A stretch of DNA of 56,617 bases from Planctomycetota bacterium (GCA_029259935.1 JAJDEH010000216.1:1-56617); one strand, 5' to 3'. Shown: positions 9,147-18,317, counted from the first letter of the stretch. Numbers and translations: made by a program. Notes: a model not told the origin generated them from the sequence alone.

Positions 9147-9833
9147 TCAAACTTCGCGACCGCGCGACCATGCCAATAAGAACGACGCAATGTTCGGAAT
9201 CGTCTTCGCCAAGTTCTGTTGAAAATCGGTCGAAGCGGAATCGTCGGCGGCATCCGTGATCACGCGGATTTCGAGAAACGGTTTGCCATTTAGCGCCGCC
9301 GCGCGAGCGCCCCCGCTCCCTTCCCACGCCACGCACAAGGCGCTGGTTTCCGCGTGGAGTTGGCTTGCCCGATGACGATCCACGATGTCTTCATCGCCGC
9401 TGGCGATCCTTCCAAAGTGAACGCTGAAAGGAAATTCCTGCCCCGCCGCTAAGTCGCGGAGTTGGGCAATCGTTGGTTCATGCCCACAGTGAACGGGCAG
9501 CGGCCGCTGGACAAATCGCAGTTTGTAATCGTGTTCGACCGTGCCCGTGGAAACAACAATGTCGCCAAACGAAAGGTGCTCTACCAGCGATCCGGCCGCT
9601 CCGGCGCAGATCACCAGTTCGACGTCCTCGCAACGGGAAAGTAGGTACTGGGTCTGAGCCGCGAATTGAGCCTTGCCGTGGCCGCCGGTGGCAAATATCA
9701 GGTCACGCTGGCGCAGTTCCTCGCCGTCGATGGCCCCCAACCGAATGCGTTTCAAGCCGATGTCGTCGCCTTCCATTCGAGCGACGAGATGCTCAAATTC
9801 ATTGTGCTGTGGCGTAACGATGAGGACCCGCAT
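9147..9833 (-). CDS. MTA/SAH nucleosidase-family phosphorylase (nucleosidase or futalosine hydrolase)
   Basis: The 228-residue cytoplasmic protein belongs to the PNP/UDP family. It has the N-terminal strand 'MRVLIVTPQHNEF', a glycine-rich 'VICAGAAGSLVEHLSFGDIVVS', and the C-terminal catalytic region 'VAWEGSGGARAAALNGKPFLEIRVITDAAD'. The last Asp of 'ITDAAD' corresponds to the catalytic Asp of MTA/SAH nucleosidase (the 'SDxAD' motif), and the Glu of 'WEG' to the ribose-binding 'ME'. Members hydrolyse methylthioadenosine and S-adenosylhomocysteine, or futalosine in menaquinone synthesis; the sequence alone does not decide. The start at 9833 is preceded by AAGGA, and a longer frame upstream looks non-coding. 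Confidence 0.75.
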   Translation of the reverse strand: MRVLIVTPQHNEFEHLVARMEGDDIGLKRIRLGAIDGEELRQRDLIFATGGHGKAQFAAQTQYLLSRCEDVELVICAGAAGSLVEHLSFGDIVVSTGTVEHDYKLRFVQRPLPVHCGHEPTIAQLRDLAAGQEFPFSVHFGRIASGDEDIVDRHRASQLHAETSALCVAWEGSGGARAAALNGKPFLEIRVITDAADDSASTDFQQNLAKTIPNIASFLLAWSRGREV

Positions 9834-9989
9834 CCCGTCCTTCTTCAGTTCATGTTGGTCGTTCGATCTTCGACCGGCATTGCCCACGCGCCGACCGCGT
9901 CTATTCTAGTTCCGTGGCGGCTCACCTAACAATGGAATGAAAGGCGGATGGGTATGCTGTTTCTGAAAGCCAAGTCGACCGGCGGACGG

Positions 9990-10023
9990 ACCCCCTCTAG
10001 CTCCCCCTTGGCAAGGGGGAGAA
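9990..10023. repeat. Dispersed GC hairpin repeat, copy 1 (possible terminator)
   Basis: The sequence ccccctctag followed by ctcccccttg-g-caagggggag forms a perfect 10-bp stem with a one-base centre at 10001-10021. It lies just downstream of the alpha-2-macroglobulin stop codon (10040, minus strand), so it may act as its terminator. Near-identical copies occur at 47084 and, inverted, at 55720. Confidence 0.65.
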
Positions 10024-10039
10024 TTTGCCAACCCTGGTT

Positions 10040-13000
10040 CTACTTCTTTTCCACCGCCTCTAGTTTGGTGGCCAGGCTTGCTGCTCGACGGTGGGGATTG
10101 TAATACTCGTAGGCTTGGCCGGGGCGGATGGTTAGTTTGACCGGCATCGTCGCCTTCAAGCGGTAACGCAGCTCCAGCTTTTGGCCCGGTTGCAGGCCCC
10201 GCAGGTAGATAATCGCTTGCCGTTGAGTGATTTGGTACTTGCCGATCTTCCCCGACCCTTTCAGTTCGTCAAGTTCGCCCGGCTCAATGGTGAAGCCGCC
10301 GGGAATCGGGAGATCGAGGATGACCATCGGCGCCATCTGGTCGCTTTGATTGATCACCGTCGCCACGGCGGTTACATGTTCATCGACTTGCAGCCGTTCG
10401 CGGTCGTAACTGATGTCAATCCGCAGCGGCTCGTCGCTGGTGTCGGCCGGTTTTTCATCGTCCGGTACGTGGTAGCGAAAAGCGACTTGATAGCCGGTCG
10501 CCGTGCCGGTCTTGTCACGAATCGAGAGCTGATATTGGCCGGCGCTGGTGACCATATCGGACAGGTCGAACTGCTGGACAACGTCCGACTGATCGACGGG
10601 AATCTCCACGGTCCGCACCACTTCGCCACCAAGGGCAATTTCGATCTCGCGTGATTGTTCTTTGCCCAGCGCCTTGCCGGTTCCGTCCAACAGCGCCTTG
10701 AGCGCCAGGACGGTGGCTTGCGTGGAATGCCATGTTCCGTTGGCGTCTTTTTGCTCGACCAGCCAGTTGAGGGCCCCGCGAGTTGCAGCCGGGTGTTGCT
10801 GAATGTTCAACAGGGCGATCGTCGCCATGGCGGTCGCTTCGATACTGCCGCTTTGGCCCGCGCCGTAAAAGGCGGTGCTTTGGCCCTCGGCCAGCGACCA
10901 CCGCACACTACGGCCTTCGTCGCTGGATTGTTTCAGCGCAACGAGCCGATCGGCGTAGAGCCGCAGGTCCGAGTGATTCTTGTCGATGGCCGCGATGGCA
11001 TTGATCATCAGCGACAACAGGTACGGGTCGTCAATTGTTTCTGGACGATGCGCCAACAAGTAATCCAAAGTCGCTTGTGAATTGGAACCAGCCTGCTCGC
11101 CGCCAAACACGGCCCAAGCGACATAGGCAGTCGGTGCCAGGTTGGGGCTTTGCTCCGAGCCAAAACCGTTCCAGTTATCGTGGAGGCGATCCGAGCGGTG
11201 CGGCCATGATCCGTCGCTGTTCCGCTGTGCCAACAGCCAATCACGCGTTCGGCGGATGAGATTGGGATCGACATCATAGACTCGGGCCATGTCTTCGAAT
11301 TCCATTAACCCGTAGGCGGTCAGCGTGAGATTGGCGGGCGGACGGCCATACCAGTCAAATCCGCCGCCAGGCACCTCGAAGCTGATCAGCCGCTGATAAC
11401 CAACATGAATGTACTGCCGCGCCTTGGCTTCGATCGCCGGCAGCGAAGTATTTGTCTTTCGCAGATAGTCCAGCGCCAGGATGTTGGGATAGGTGGTCGA
11501 CGACGTTTGTTCGAAGCAGCCGGACGGCATTTGGAAAATGGCATCCAGCCCTTCGACGAGTTGGCTGAACGTGGAAGGATACAATCGCACCACCGCGTGG
11601 ACGCTGCCCTCGATGGCGTCGTCCGCGACGGTGAGTGGCATTTCGACGGGCTGGTCGAGTGTTCCGCTGGCCACTTCTTCCACGCGGCGGCCATCGGGAA
11701 CGACGTCGATCTCGCGCTGGATCGCGTCACTGGCGTCGCCGGCAATCGCGGTTACCTTCAACCGGTGGCGGCCAACTTTGTGGACCGTGAGCGGAAAGTG
11801 AAACGAACGGACTTCGCTTGCTTTCAATTCAATGCTCCGCTTCGCCGGTTCGCCTTCCAGCAACGTGAACCATTCAGCGTCGGCCAGTTCCAATTCCACG
11901 GTTTGCGGCATGTTGAGATAGTTGTAGACCACCACCGGCACACTGACTTGGTCGCCCCGCGTTAATTCCACCGGCAGATCAAACTCGACGAAGAACGGCT
12001 GAAATACCTCAATCGGCTGTTGCAAATTGCCAAGTTTTCCATCGGCCGAAACGGCTCCGGCGGTCAATCGCCAGGAAGTGATCGAATCAGCCAGCGGAAT
12101 CTCCAGGGTTGCTTGGCCGTTTTCGTCGGTCACCAATTCGGGTTGCCAATACAATGTCTCGGGGAACTGCTGACGCAGCCGTGGAGGAGCTCGCCCCGGT
12201 TCCGCGTCGGTCGGCCCTTCACTTTCGCTGCCCGCGTCCATGTTGGAAGTCCAGGCCATGCCGGCACTCGGCATGGCTTCCGCAGAATCGAAGACAGCCG
12301 CCCCCGTTTCGAATTTTGCACCGAGTGGCGCGAACAAGAAACTCAGAACGAACAGCAGACAACAGCCACTAGCGGACAACACGCCGACTCCGGCGGCGCT
12401 CCAGACAAAGGCGCGCGGCTTTCGTATCGCAAAGACAACGACTCCGAACAACAGTAAGCTGGCGGCCAGTGAACACCAGGCGACGACCACGCCTTCCATG
12501 CCCAACCTACGACGACGTTTGAAGTCCCTGGCCTTCTTCCCATAGCTGCGAACCGCCAACGAAAACGGCGACTGATAACTGGCATCGGTTACCTGCATGT
12601 TCTCGGCGACCGCCGTTTTGGAAAACAATGCCTGGTTGAACTCGTCGCGATCGGCGAGCGGAATATCGTCCGACATCTGCGGCATCCATTGCGAGTAGAT
12701 CGTATACACAGGCTGCAGCAGATCTTTCTCAAGCAGAAAGAATACGGTTTCCATGCCGGCTGATTGCGACATGACCGAATAGACCGCTTCGTCGACCGCC
12801 GCCACGCTGATCGCGCCGGGAACGGCATTGCCTTCGGCATCGGTCAAACTGAAATTCAGCTTGGCGGTTTCTCCCGGCCTGTATTGCTCGCTGTCCAGAG
12901 TGGCCTTCACTTGTAATTCGTTAGCTTGGCGAACAAAGACCATCCGCGAGCGATTCGCGGCAAGACCCGATGAGCCGAAACGATAAGCCTCCAATCGCAC

Positions 13001-14755
13001 TGTTCCAAAGACGTCCGGCGGCAAATCGATTTGAATCTCGCCTTGCCCGGCGGACATATCTATGGTTTGCGTGAGCAACGTCTGATCGTCCTTGATAAAG
13101 TCCAAGAACACCGGTTCCACTCCGCCGCCCACCGCCGTGATGGTCACGGTATCGCCGCCATCGTAGACCGACTTATCGGGCCGGATCAGAAAGTCGTTAC
13201 TGGCTTGGCCGACCTGCAAGGTCACGTGCTTGCGGCCAAGACGGCCGTCCTCATCGGTGGCACTCACGGTCAGGCCGGCCTGAGCATCACAAGGAGGCAT
13301 TTCAAAGGCCGCCACGCCCAAAGAGTTTGTTTGTCCTTTGTCCAGGCCATTGACCTTCAACTTGGCCTGCGCCGGACGGCCGTCCAAATAACTGGCGTAG
13401 ATGTAAACCATGTTCGGAACGCCGCGGACCAACGTGCCCGCCTCGGGAATCACTTCGACGCGAATCGGTTCCGATGCGACCACTCGCGAAGCGCTGGCCG
13501 TCTGCGCCTGTCCGGCCGAATCCTTGACCAAGGTGATCAGTTGAAAGCGGGCGTTCCCGCCGTCTCGGGGTTGGCCAAACATTCGGCTGGGCAAGTCAAA
13601 ACGAAACGCAAGCTTGCCTTCATCGTCGGTCTTGCCTTCGATGAACGCGACTTCTTGTTGCGAGAAGCCGGCGGCGCGAACGTCGATCGTAACATCGGCC
13701 CCAGCGACCGGTTGGCCGAAGAAATATTGCGACTCGACGGTACCAGATACCTGGTCGCTAGGGCCGTAGAACGGTTTGTCGATCTTGACGGTGACCTTGA
13801 ACTTGGGGAGGACATACTTTTCCACCGTCACCGTCCGCTCGCTGCTCACGTCTCCGACTTGGCAGAAGACTTGATACTTGCCATGCAACAGTTCGGTCGC
13901 CAGTGGGCAATCCGATGACGTAATGCCGAACTTGCTGGTCACGTCACGCTGCTTGAAAATGACGTTGCCTTTGGGATCCTTGATCGAAAATTCGACCTCT
14001 TGCCCGGCCACGGGATGCAGGTCGGGACGGCGCAGCGCGAGCGCCCGCAGCCGAATCGTCTGACCTGGTTTGTAAACCGGCTTGTCGGACGACAGCATCA
14101 GCTTCCACTTGCGCGTCAGTTCGATGTTTCGTTGCACGCCTTCGCCGGTGAACCCGGTCTTCGCCTGCAATCGCAGTTCATAACTGCCTTGCGGCCAATC
14201 GGGGACCTCCATCAAGGGGCTGGCCGTACCCTGCTGATCGGTCGTAAAGGAAGCCAAAGTGACGGATTGATTGTTGGCTCGATCGTAAAGCTCAATCGAT
14301 CCGGGAATTCCGGGTGAAGGCTGCCCGGTGTCGATATTAAACACAGCCACCCGCACCGATGCCGAAGTGCCCGACAGAAGTTTTGTTTGCCCATACAACC
14401 GCAAGTCGTAGGGCGTGGGCCGCAGGGTGGAGAAGTAGACATTAAAACTGCCAATGATCAAGATCGACGCGGCCGTTACCGTCAGCGCCGCGCGCCTTAC
14501 GATTTTCCACGCTTTTGACTGCCGACGCTCTTTCATTTCGATTGCCTCCACGGTTTCCCGCATCAATTGTTCGCTTGGTTCACTGACGGCGACGGCCTTC
14601 AGTGCCTCGAATCGTTTTTTGGCCTCGGCCAATCCGGCGGCGCAAATTGAACAGTCGTCGCAATGCTGGCGGACGGCGTCCGAATCTTCCGCATCGAGTA
14701 CTTCGTGCCAGTAGTCGTCGACGTGGTCGAGTACATGTTCATTGGGTTTGATCAT
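10040..14755 (-). CDS. Anti-sigma zinc finger fused to alpha-2-macroglobulin family protein
   Basis: The 1571-residue protein joins two modules. Residues 1-45 look like an anti-sigma zinc finger (zf-HC2/ZAS type) with His31-x3-Cys35-x2-Cys38. A membrane helix follows (about 82-105, 'ALTVTAASILIIGSFNVYF'). The rest is an alpha-2-macroglobulin: macroglobulin-like beta domains, then a complement-type thiolester domain with the site GCFEQ (Cys1080-Gln1083) and an alpha-helical toroid ('YAWAVFGGEQA..'). Alpha-2-macroglobulins trap proteases by covalent linkage through the Cys-Gln thioester; here the third position is Phe instead of Gly. Two further hydrophobic stretches lie at about 755-775 and 785-810. 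The start at 14755 has GGAGG five bases upstream. The ECF sigma gene ends 39 bp upstream, so the zinc finger probably binds that sigma factor. Confidence 0.85.
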   Translation of the reverse strand: MIKPNEHVLDHVDDYWHEVLDAEDSDAVRQHCDDCSICAAGLAEAKKRFEALKAVAVSEPSEQLMRETVEAIEMKERRQSKAWKIVRRAALTVTAASILIIGSFNVYFSTLRPTPYDLRLYGQTKLLSGTSASVRVAVFNIDTGQPSPGIPGSIELYDRANNQSVTLASFTTDQQGTASPLMEVPDWPQGSYELRLQAKTGFTGEGVQRNIELTRKWKLMLSSDKPVYKPGQTIRLRALALRRPDLHPVAGQEVEFSIKDPKGNVIFKQRDVTSKFGITSSDCPLATELLHGKYQVFCQVGDVSSERTVTVEKYVLPKFKVTVKIDKPFYGPSDQVSGTVESQYFFGQPVAGADVTIDVRAAGFSQQEVAFIEGKTDDEGKLAFRFDLPSRMFGQPRDGGNARFQLITLVKDSAGQAQTASASRVVASEPIRVEVIPEAGTLVRGVPNMVYIYASYLDGRPAQAKLKVNGLDKGQTNSLGVAAFEMPPCDAQAGLTVSATDEDGRLGRKHVTLQVGQASNDFLIRPDKSVYDGGDTVTITAVGGGVEPVFLDFIKDDQTLLTQTIDMSAGQGEIQIDLPPDVFGTVRLEAYRFGSSGLAANRSRMVFVRQANELQVKATLDSEQYRPGETAKLNFSLTDAEGNAVPGAISVAAVDEAVYSVMSQSAGMETVFFLLEKDLLQPVYTIYSQWMPQMSDDIPLADRDEFNQALFSKTAVAENMQVTDASYQSPFSLAVRSYGKKARDFKRRRRLGMEGVVVAWCSLAASLLLFGVVVFAIRKPRAFVWSAAGVGVLSASGCCLLFVLSFLFAPLGAKFETGAAVFDSAEAMPSAGMAWTSNMDAGSESEGPTDAEPGRAPPRLRQQFPETLYWQPELVTDENGQATLEIPLADSITSWRLTAGAVSADGKLGNLQQPIEVFQPFFVEFDLPVELTRGDQVSVPVVVYNYLNMPQTVELELADAEWFTLLEGEPAKRSIELKASEVRSFHFPLTVHKVGRHRLKVTAIAGDASDAIQREIDVVPDGRRVEEVASGTLDQPVEMPLTVADDAIEGSVHAVVRLYPSTFSQLVEGLDAIFQMPSGCFEQTSSTTYPNILALDYLRKTNTSLPAIEAKARQYIHVGYQRLISFEVPGGGFDWYGRPPANLTLTAYGLMEFEDMARVYDVDPNLIRRTRDWLLAQRNSDGSWPHRSDRLHDNWNGFGSEQSPNLAPTAYVAWAVFGGEQAGSNSQATLDYLLAHRPETIDDPYLLSLMINAIAAIDKNHSDLRLYADRLVALKQSSDEGRSVRWSLAEGQSTAFYGAGQSGSIEATAMATIALLNIQQHPAATRGALNWLVEQKDANGTWHSTQATVLALKALLDGTGKALGKEQSREIEIALGGEVVRTVEIPVDQSDVVQQFDLSDMVTSAGQYQLSIRDKTGTATGYQVAFRYHVPDDEKPADTSDEPLRIDISYDRERLQVDEHVTAVATVINQSDQMAPMVILDLPIPGGFTIEPGELDELKGSGKIGKYQITQRQAIIYLRGLQPGQKLELRYRLKATMPVKLTIRPGQAYEYYNPHRRAASLATKLEAVEKK

Positions 14756-14794
14756 GGATTCCTCCAACAAAACCGGGCCACCGGCCGTTGGTTT

Positions 14795-15349
14795 TCACAT
14801 TCGGGGTTCCAGATACTTGCGCATCGTGGCCAAGCCATGATGCATGTTGGAACGCACGGTCGCTTCCTTGCCGCCGACGGCTTCGGCAATTTCGCCGTAG
14901 GAGAGTCCGTTCCAAATTCTCAACACCACGACGGTTCGCTGCTTGGGTGGCAACTGGGTCACGGCCGCTTCGACCAGTTTCGCGGTTTCGGTATCGACGG
15001 CGGCCTCCAAGGGTGAGGGACCCGCGGAGACCGGCACCGACGGCGAGTCTTCGTCGAGTGACACGCTGGAAACCTTGGCCCGCCGAAAATCGGCCCGGCA
15101 GTGATTCCCGGCAATCGCGAACAGCCACGCCTTAAAGGACTTGGGGAATTTGTAGAGCTTTCGTTTTGTCCACAATCGCCAGAACACTTCTTGAAATAAC
15201 TCCTCGCTACGGTGGCGGTCGCCGACCATGCGTTGGATGTAGGTCAACAACGGACTTGCGTATCGGCGGACCAAGGGCGCAAGAAACTCTCGCTTCCCCA
15301 AGGCAACCTGGCCCATCAGCCATTCATCCGGTTCTTGGCCGTGCTTCAT
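14795..15349 (-). CDS. ECF-type RNA polymerase sigma factor
   Basis: The 184-residue protein has a sigma region 2 ('LVRRYASPLLTYIQRMVGDRHRSEELFQEVFWRLW', then 'FKAWLFAIAGNHCRADFRR'). After an acidic linker comes region 4 ('LPPKQRTVVVLRIWNGLSYGEIAEAVGGKEATVRSNMHHGLATMRKYL') with its helix-turn-helix. This is the two-domain architecture of extracytoplasmic function sigma factors. The start at 15349 is an ATG with AGAGGA upstream; a TTG six bases earlier is the only longer option. It is co-transcribed with the anti-sigma/alpha-2-macroglobulin gene, which suggests that envelope or protease stress is its signal (inference). Confidence 0.9.
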   Translation of the reverse strand: MKHGQEPDEWLMGQVALGKREFLAPLVRRYASPLLTYIQRMVGDRHRSEELFQEVFWRLWTKRKLYKFPKSFKAWLFAIAGNHCRADFRRAKVSSVSLDEDSPSVPVSAGPSPLEAAVDTETAKLVEAAVTQLPPKQRTVVVLRIWNGLSYGEIAEAVGGKEATVRSNMHHGLATMRKYLEPRM

Positions 15350-15451
15350 CCTCAATTCCTCTGAGCTGTACAGACCTATATGGCACGGTGGCCGGGAATG
15401 TTGAAAGAAAAATCAGAAATGTCGTGAAAGGGAGTGACCAGAGCCCTGATT

Positions 15452-15470
15452 CCCCCATGGCAATGGGGAA
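15452..15470 (-). terminator. Hairpin downstream of recG
   Basis: The stem CCCCAT / ATGGGG around a GGCA loop, flanked by TTC and GAA, lies about 20 bp past the recG stop codon on the minus strand. It is a plausible terminator, but no long U-tract follows. Confidence 0.35.
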
Positions 15471-15490
15471 ACCGGCGTTCCGTGGGCCTG

Positions 15491-17605
15491 CTAGCCGACG
15501 TCCACCAAGTCCAGCGCCTTTCCGTATCGAGCGACGACCATGCGGCGCAATCGCGAGAACTTTTCATCGCTCAGGTCCGGATCTTCCGCGATTAGGGCTT
15601 GGGCGTCGCGGCGGGCTTCGTCCAGAATCTCCATGTCGCGGTTCAGGTCGGCGATTCGCAGCGGTGGCAGCCCGTGCTGCCTGGTGCCGAACAAATCGCC
15701 GGGGCCCCGCAAATGGAAGTCGATTTCCGCGAGTTCGAACCCATCGCTGGTTCCGGCGAACGCCTGCAGGCGCTGGCGAGCCTCGTCGGTGGCCGCCTCG
15801 GAAAAGACGCATAGGTAGCCGGGGTGCGTGCCGCGGCTGATCCGCCCGCGAAGCTGATGTAGTTGAGCCAGGCCGAACCAGTGCCCGCCTTCGATCGTCA
15901 TCACCGTGGCGTTAGGGATGTCGATTCCAACCTCGACCACCGAAGTCGTGACCAAGACTTGAATGTCGCCGCGCCGAAATGCCTCCATGGCGTTATCTTT
16001 TTCAGCCGCGCTAAGCCGCCCGTGAATCAGATCCAAGCGAAACTCGGCCAGTTCGCCGTTGGCCAACTGTTCAAAGGCCGCTTGGACGCTGGCGGTTTGC
16101 TTCGTCTCGGATTCCTCGACCAGCGGCGTCACCACGAACCCCTGCCGCCCCTCACGCAGTTTCTTGCGAAAGAACTCCCACCAGCTTTCTCTTTTTTCGT
16201 CGTCACCCAAATAAGTATGCACGGGCTGGCGGCCGGGCGGACTATGGCTAAGCGTTGAGACATCCAGATCGCCAAACAACGTCATGGAAATCGTCCGCGG
16301 AATGGGCGTGGCGGTCATGACCAGGTAGTGCGGGTCGAGCCCGGCTTGCTTCAGTGTTGCCCGCTGACGGACGCCGAATTTGTGCTGTTCGTCGATCACC
16401 ACTAGGCCGAGATTCGTGAACTCGACGCCCTCCTGAACAATCGCTTGCGTTCCGACGATCAAATCCACCTCGCCCGCGCGGATGGCGGCCAAGGTGTCTC
16501 GCCGCTGGGCCGCGGTAAGCGAACCGGTCAATAGGCCGATCCGCACTCGGCTCTCGCTCAGGCTAGTAGTGAGCGTGCGGGCATGTTGCCGGGCGAGCAC
16601 TTCCGTTGGCGCCATCAGGGCAGCTTGATGCCCGTGAGCAACGGCCAGCAGCATGGCGTAGACCGCGACGATCGTCTTTCCGCTGCCCACATCACCCTGA
16701 AGCAGGCGATTCATGGGCCAGTCGCGTTGCATATCCGCAGCGATTTCAGACATCGCCTGCTTTTGGTCGGCGGTCAATTCGAAAGGAAACAGCCGCAAGA
16801 TGCGGGAGTCGATTTGTGCGGTCGCCGCCAGAGCCGGCGCGCGCCGCTGGGTGGTCAATTGACGCTTGCGAAGGGCCAGGGCGATTTGCAACACGAGCAG
16901 CTCTTGATAGATGAACCGGCGCCGGGCCGCTTCCAACGACGGCTTGTCGACCGGGGCGTGAATCTGAGGCAGCGCTTGCCGAATGGGCCACAGCCGGTGC
17001 TCGCGCAAGTAGTCTTCGGGAAAAACTTCGTCCACCGCTTCCAAGCATTGCTCGACAACATTCTGAACAACCCGCCGCAGGTGCGACTGTTTCAGCCCTT
17101 CGGTCAGCGCATAAATCGGCAAGATTCGGCCCACGGGTGGCTGTTCCTCGTCGTTCAGCATCTGCACTTGTGGGTGTGTCATTTCCCACCGCATGCCGTT
17201 TAATCGCGCGGTGCCCGACAACAAGACCCGTTGCCCCTGGAAGAACTTGCGCTGCATAAAGGGCTGATTGAACCAAACCGCTCGCAAATAATCGCGATCC
17301 TGGCGGATCAGCACCCCCAGCATCGAACGGCCGACACCCGTGTTGCGCATCTCGATTTCTTCAACCGTGCCGCACACGCTTAGTGGAATGTCTTCCTCGA
17401 AGTCATCCACGCAGCGCATCTCGCTCATGTCCTGATAGTCGCGAGGAAAAAAGAACAGCAAATCCCGGGCGATCCGCAGTCCAAGTTTTTCCAGCAACGG
17501 ACCTCGCTTCGGCCCCGCGCCCTTCAGGAACTGAACCGGCGTGGTTAGCTGTTCCGCCGGAGTTTTCTCGTTGGCTGAGTTTTCGATACCTGATGCATCG
17601 GACAT
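15491..17605 (-). CDS. recG: ATP-dependent DNA helicase RecG
   Basis: The 704-residue protein has the RecG order. First comes an N-terminal wedge/OB domain ('VQFLKGAGPKRGPLLEKLGL', 'PLSVCGTVEEIEMRN'). Superfamily 2 helicase motifs follow: Walker A 'LLQGDVGSGKTIVAVYAM', DEQH box 'VIDEQHKFGVRQR', motif III 'TATPIPRTISMTLFGDLD' and motif VI 'LHQLRGRISRG'. The length is close to the usual RecG length of about 690. RecG regresses stalled forks and removes R- and D-loops. The N-terminal Met follows a clean upstream region and was kept as the start. It lies on the same strand as rnhA and priA, other enzymes of fork restart and R-loop handling. Confidence 0.97.
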   Translation of the reverse strand: MSDASGIENSANEKTPAEQLTTPVQFLKGAGPKRGPLLEKLGLRIARDLLFFFPRDYQDMSEMRCVDDFEEDIPLSVCGTVEEIEMRNTGVGRSMLGVLIRQDRDYLRAVWFNQPFMQRKFFQGQRVLLSGTARLNGMRWEMTHPQVQMLNDEEQPPVGRILPIYALTEGLKQSHLRRVVQNVVEQCLEAVDEVFPEDYLREHRLWPIRQALPQIHAPVDKPSLEAARRRFIYQELLVLQIALALRKRQLTTQRRAPALAATAQIDSRILRLFPFELTADQKQAMSEIAADMQRDWPMNRLLQGDVGSGKTIVAVYAMLLAVAHGHQAALMAPTEVLARQHARTLTTSLSESRVRIGLLTGSLTAAQRRDTLAAIRAGEVDLIVGTQAIVQEGVEFTNLGLVVIDEQHKFGVRQRATLKQAGLDPHYLVMTATPIPRTISMTLFGDLDVSTLSHSPPGRQPVHTYLGDDEKRESWWEFFRKKLREGRQGFVVTPLVEESETKQTASVQAAFEQLANGELAEFRLDLIHGRLSAAEKDNAMEAFRRGDIQVLVTTSVVEVGIDIPNATVMTIEGGHWFGLAQLHQLRGRISRGTHPGYLCVFSEAATDEARQRLQAFAGTSDGFELAEIDFHLRGPGDLFGTRQHGLPPLRIADLNRDMEILDEARRDAQALIAEDPDLSDEKFSRLRRMVVARYGKALDLVDVG

Positions 17606-17652
17606 TCTTCCATTTTAGGAAGGTCGTCACGTTTTGAGTAGCAGCGCCCCTT

Positions 17653-17797
17653 GCAGCCTGTTGAAAAACCAATTGTGTAGGCCGGATCAAGCGAAGCGCT
17701 GCTCCGGCAGTTCTCAGTTTTCCCTCAAATCGTGGATGCCGGAACGTCGTCGCGTTGCTCCTCGGTCCGGCCTACGTGTTTTTCAAAAGACTGCTAG
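17653..17797. repeat. Palindromic repeat element, copy 2
   Basis: A roughly 145-bp palindrome whose outer arms are 'gcagcctgttgaaaaac' and the complement of 'gtttttcaaaagactgctag'. Inner arms GTAGGCCGGA / TCCGGCCTAC match perfectly. Its left half again carries a small hairpin around AGCGAAGCG. It shares its ends with the element at 8998-9131, although the interior differs. The CTAG at its right end contains the stop codon of rnhA. Confidence 0.7.
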
Positions 17798-18267
17798 CGC
17801 AGCGACTGATAGGCTTCGACGGCCAATTCGTCGCAGCGTTCGTTTTCCGGGTGGCCGCTGTGGCCCGGGACGTAACTAAATTTCACCTGATGGCGAGTCG
17901 TCAACTCGTCCAGTTTCCGCCACAGATCTTCGTTCTTGACCGGTTTGAACTTGTTGCCCTCGCGCCGCTGCCAGCCGTTTTTCTTCCATTTTTGCATCCA
18001 TTCGCTGATTCCTTGCCCCACGTATTTGCTGTCGGAAAACAGCTCGACACGACAAGGCTTCTTCAACGCCCGCAAGCCTTCCACGACGGCCGTCAGTTCC
18101 ATGCGATTGTTCGTGGTGTGCCCCTCGGACCCGGATTGTTCCTTTTCGGTCTTCGTGGCGAGATGCCGCAAAATAAAGGCCCAGCCGCCTGGGCCGGGAT
18201 TGCCACTGCACGCTCCATCGGTAAACAGGTGGACCGTGGCCGCGGGTTGCGATTCGTTGTTTGTCAT
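17794..18267 (-). CDS. rnhA: Ribonuclease HI
   Basis: The 157-residue enzyme shows all four RNase H acidic residues: Asp in 'FTDGACSGNPGPGGW', Glu in 'TTNNRMELTAV', Asp in 'FSDSKYV' and Asp in 'ENERCDELA'. The catalytic-loop His of 'GHSGHPENE' is also present. It degrades the RNA strand of RNA-DNA hybrids. The start at 18267 is the family-typical Met before 'TNNESQPAATVHLFTDG', preceded by AAGGA, though the spacing is short. The basic-protrusion region 'MQKWKKNGWQRREG' is present, as in E. coli RNase HI. Its stop codon TAG falls inside a palindromic repeat arm. Confidence 0.95.
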   Translation of the reverse strand: MTNNESQPAATVHLFTDGACSGNPGPGGWAFILRHLATKTEKEQSGSEGHTTNNRMELTAVVEGLRALKKPCRVELFSDSKYVGQGISEWMQKWKKNGWQRREGNKFKPVKNEDLWRKLDELTTRHQVKFSYVPGHSGHPENERCDELAVEAYQSLR

Positions 18268-18317
18268 GATCCTTGGCGGGCAGTGAGTGACGGAATCCGA
18301 CAAGCATACAAGAAGTG

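Noticed and set aside
1980..9833. A single operon running through all minus-strand genes
   Set aside because: The plus-strand NIPSNAP gene and a palindromic repeat separate the nucleosidase from the DUF1501/PSCyt operon.
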